Positions 15,564-17,542 of a stretch of DNA of 17,542 nt are shown piece after piece; within the stretch, counting starts at the first letter, position 1, and every line of letters begins with the position of its first letter. Made by a program: the position numbers and the translations under genes. Origin of the DNA: Bacteroidales bacterium UBA5621 (GTDB lineage: Bacteria; Bacteroidota; Bacteroidia; Bacteroidales; VadinHA17); assembly GCA_002424525.1 (NCBI GenBank), contig DIKJ01000066.1:1-17542 (forward strand), given 5' to 3'. Under the pieces are notes generated by a model that worked only from the letters and a program-made list of their open reading frames with translations, did no database searches and had not been told where the DNA came from.

Positions 15564-16343
15564 ATGACTCTTACAACTGAAAACATACTGCTTATTGGTT
15601 CAATATTGTTGTTCATTTCGCTATTAGCGGGCAAGACCACCTACAGATTTGGAGTGCCTGTTTTAATTCTTTTCCTGGTCATTGGAATGCTTGCTGGTTC
15701 TGAAGGAATAGGCGGGATATATTTTGATAATCTTAAAACGGCTCAGTTTATCGGGATTGTTGCACTGAATTTCATTCTCTTCTCAGGCGGATTGGATACT
15801 GGCTGGCAATCAGTCAGACCAGTCATCTGGCAGGGCATTACCCTTTCAACCCTGGGCGTTGTACTGACTGCAGCCAGTGTAGGAGTATTTGTTTGGGCTG
15901 TAACAGATTTTACGATCTACGAAGGGCTTCTGCTTGGCTCGATTGTCTCATCAACCGATTCAGCAGCCGTTTTTTCTATATTACGAAGCAAAAACGTTGC
16001 TCTGAAAGGGAATCTTCGACCTTTACTTGAACTTGAAAGCGGGAGCAACGACCCGATGGCATATATCCTGACTATTATCTTCACAGTACTGGTAACAACT
16101 CCGGAAATGAGTCTCTGGACCATAATACCCATGTTTCTCAGACAGTTGTTGATTGGAGGACTTTTGGGCTTTTTATTTGGCAAGCTCGGCACATTAATTA
16201 TAAATAAGATCAGGCTCCAGGGTCGCAGCGGCAAACGAGCCCCTGATTTACTGAACAGTACTGAAAGAAGAGCACCTGGTGCCGGGTCCGGATCATCGCT
16301 CCTCATATGTCATGAGCTCAATGTCCGGCAAATCTTATTGTAA
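15564..16343 (+). pseudogene. Truncated CPA1-type (NhaP2-like) cation/proton antiporter
   Basis: The first about 218 residues are a clear CPA1 antiporter N-terminal half: GVPVLILFLVIGMLAGSEG (30-48), LFSGGLDT (72-79), SIVSSTDSAAVFSIL (126-140) and the ion-site LESGSNDPMAY (157-167), with six or so membrane segments. At GTLIINKIRL (209-218; about base 16217) the family similarity ends. The last 41 codons (QGRSGKRAPDLL onwards) are hydrophilic, low in membrane character and unrelated. Family members have about 380 membrane residues, often with TrkA_C domains, so half the transport core is missing. The frame's end overlaps the 3' end of the DUF255 gene on the other strand by 34 bases. A deletion or rearrangement junction at about 16215-16220 is the likely cause, and the product should be inactive. 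Confidence 0.8.
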
Positions 16344-17542
16344 CAGTCCGTCTCCGGTTCGCCGCGTTTCTGAAGTGAATTGGGTGGTATTTTTTTCCAG
16401 GGGACACGATTTTTTGTGGTATAGAGATGGAACAGGTCATTGCACATAAGTGCAATGATATTATAGAAGTCAGATTGTAACGGATGCCTGTAAGGCACCG
16501 GTCTTACCTCGTTGCCGGCAAGCAGTACGGCCCGTGTAAGCCCGTACTCCGCAAGGCTTACACCTGAAGGCACCGGATGATCGAACCATGACGCCTGAAT
16601 TGCCCGAAAATCGTCTTCCTCCGATTCGATCCATTTCCCGTCTTTCCTGAATGATTCAACGTAAGTCGTCATTGTTCTCATCATCTCCCCCCATTTCTCA
16701 TTATTTTCATACAGCATCGTTATCGCTGTAAGCATTGCCCCTGCATCCGATAGAAAGCTCTGTTTCTGCAATAATCCCTGAAAAAAGGAGTGCCCAAGGG
16801 CAGAACCGTTCCAGAACAAATCAAGGAGTTTCATAATGACACTCTCAGCTTTCTTTTCCAGCCCGGGTTTTTCAAGAAACCTTCCGGCCTGTATCAACGC
16901 TATGGCTGCCAGTGCATTAATACCACAAAGGATTTTATTGTCTGCCGAAGGCTGGGTCCTGGTTTTACGTACAGCCAGAAGCTTCTCTTCAGGTCCGGCA
17001 AGAGGATCAAAGTTCTTTCTTGTGAGGTGGTATTTTTTCTCAAAATTGGGTTCACCATCAATAGTGTAAACATCACGGAAGCGTCTGTAATCCTCCATGC
17101 CGAGGTGGTTCTCAATCTCCTCCCGGCTCCAGACATATGTAGCTCCCTCTTCATGATCAGTGTCGGCGTTGAAAGCAGAGATGAATAGTCCGTTTTCCTC
17201 AAAGCACTCGTCGAGGCACTTCAATATCTTTTCACCCATCTCCCGGTATCTTTCGTGGCCGGTAACCCTGTATCCCAGCGAGTATGTCCAAAGCGACATT
17301 GCCTGGTCGTAGAGCATCTTCTCGAAATGCGGGATTGTCCATCTTCGATCAACGCAGTACCGGAAGATCCCGCCCTGCAGATGGTCGTTCAGTCCTCCCA
17401 GCATCATGGTATCAAGCGAGGAGGTACAGATTTTCCTTAGCTCAGCATTTTCCTTAACAGAGAGAAAATAGAGCAGGAAGAGGAGGGTTGAATGGTTCGG
17501 GAATTTCTGTCCGGTGCCGAAGCCACTGTAATTATCGTCATA
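16310..17542 (-). CDS. YyaL/SPATA20-type DUF255 protein, N-terminus outside window
   Basis: Reading in from the right edge, the minus strand is open for 410 codons to the stop at 16312-16310. The ATG at 17407 is internal: the 45 codons before it continue the family pattern (SGFGTGQKFPNHSTLL). Core landmarks are GGLNDHLQGGIFRYCVDRRW followed by PHFEKMLYDQA (visible residues 49-82), which define the (alpha/alpha)6-like body of YyaL/SPATA20 proteins, and DADTDHEEGATYVWS-like residues further on (NADTDHEEGATYVW). The end CYNKICRTL resembles the C-x4-C tail of the family, so the 3' end seems almost complete. Full members are about 650-700 residues with an N-terminal thioredoxin-like domain, which would lie off the window. 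The biochemical role of the family is unsettled. Confidence 0.88.
   Translation of the reverse strand, partial: YDDNYSGFGTGQKFPNHSTLLFLLYFLSVKENAELRKICTSSLDTMMLGGLNDHLQGGIFRYCVDRRWTIPHFEKMLYDQAMSLWTYSLGYRVTGHERYREMGEKILKCLDECFEENGLFISAFNADTDHEEGATYVWSREEIENHLGMEDYRRFRDVYTIDGEPNFEKKYHLTRKNFDPLAGPEEKLLAVRKTRTQPSADNKILCGINALAAIALIQAGRFLEKPGLEKKAESVIMKLLDLFWNGSALGHSFFQGLLQKQSFLSDAGAMLTAITMLYENNEKWGEMMRTMTTYVESFRKDGKWIESEEDDFRAIQASWFDHPVPSGVSLAEYGLTRAVLLAGNEVRPVPYRHPLQSDFYNIIALMCNDLFHLYTTKNRVPWKKIPPNSLQKRGEPETDCYNKICRTLSS

Overview
The window looks like a chromosomal segment of a polysaccharide-degrading Bacteroidota bacterium, probably an environmental Bacteroidales/Marinilabiliales-type organism; the exact taxon is an inference. 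The grounds are TAnnTTTG-type -7 boxes, little Shine-Dalgarno signal, and a gene set of CE15 glucuronoyl esterase, GH78 rhamnosidase, a Tat-exported Gfo/Idh/MocA oxidoreductase and an OprO/P-like porin. I see no tRNA, rRNA, CRISPR array or intact insertion sequence.

Left part (1-4913). An AAA+/STAND-type ATPase runs off the left edge on the minus strand. It is divergent from a secreted PQQ-type beta-propeller protein (1278-2561). No gene is visible in 2562-2653. Next come two gene remnants meeting tail to tail: a start-less plus-strand ORF end (2654-2833) and a badly damaged minus-strand GH10 xylanase (about 3541-2823), which lacks its middle (including the acid/base region) and its C-terminus. 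A minus-strand multispanning membrane protein of the MOP/MATE fold follows; its landmarks resemble the animal ANKH protein.

Middle (5087-10087, plus strand). A compact three-gene module encodes a small HTH protein, a stand-alone HipA N-terminal subdomain and a HipA-like kinase core. This is the hipB-hipS-hipT (HipBST) split-HipA toxin-antitoxin layout, with a candidate operator (TACC-N8-GGTA) just before hipB. Downstream are an intact CE15 glucuronoyl esterase, which fits the same glucuronoxylan theme as the ruined GH10, and a CPA2-type cation/proton antiporter with tandem UspA-like cytoplasmic domains.

Right part (10153-17542). A minus-strand operon, read right to left, holds a Tat-exported Gfo/Idh/MocA oxidoreductase with an odd Gln/Ala/Pro/Gly-rich insert, a GH78 alpha-L-rhamnosidase lipoprotein (1-base gap) and an OprO/P-like porin (39-base gap). 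Together they could remove rhamnose from pectin or glycans, oxidise or modify sugar in the periplasm and admit small solutes. Beyond it a CPA1-type antiporter is truncated after about 218 residues, and its unrelated tail overlaps the 3' end of a YyaL/DUF255 protein that leaves the window at the right edge.

The most interesting system is the HipBST-like module. HipBST itself is described, but this Bacteroidota copy with its own putative operator and an S-I-Q glycine-rich loop deserves attention. Other notable points are the ANKH-like transporter, the Rossmann-fold insert, an Asp-to-Asn change in the CPA2 ion-site motif, and a cluster of three decayed genes.
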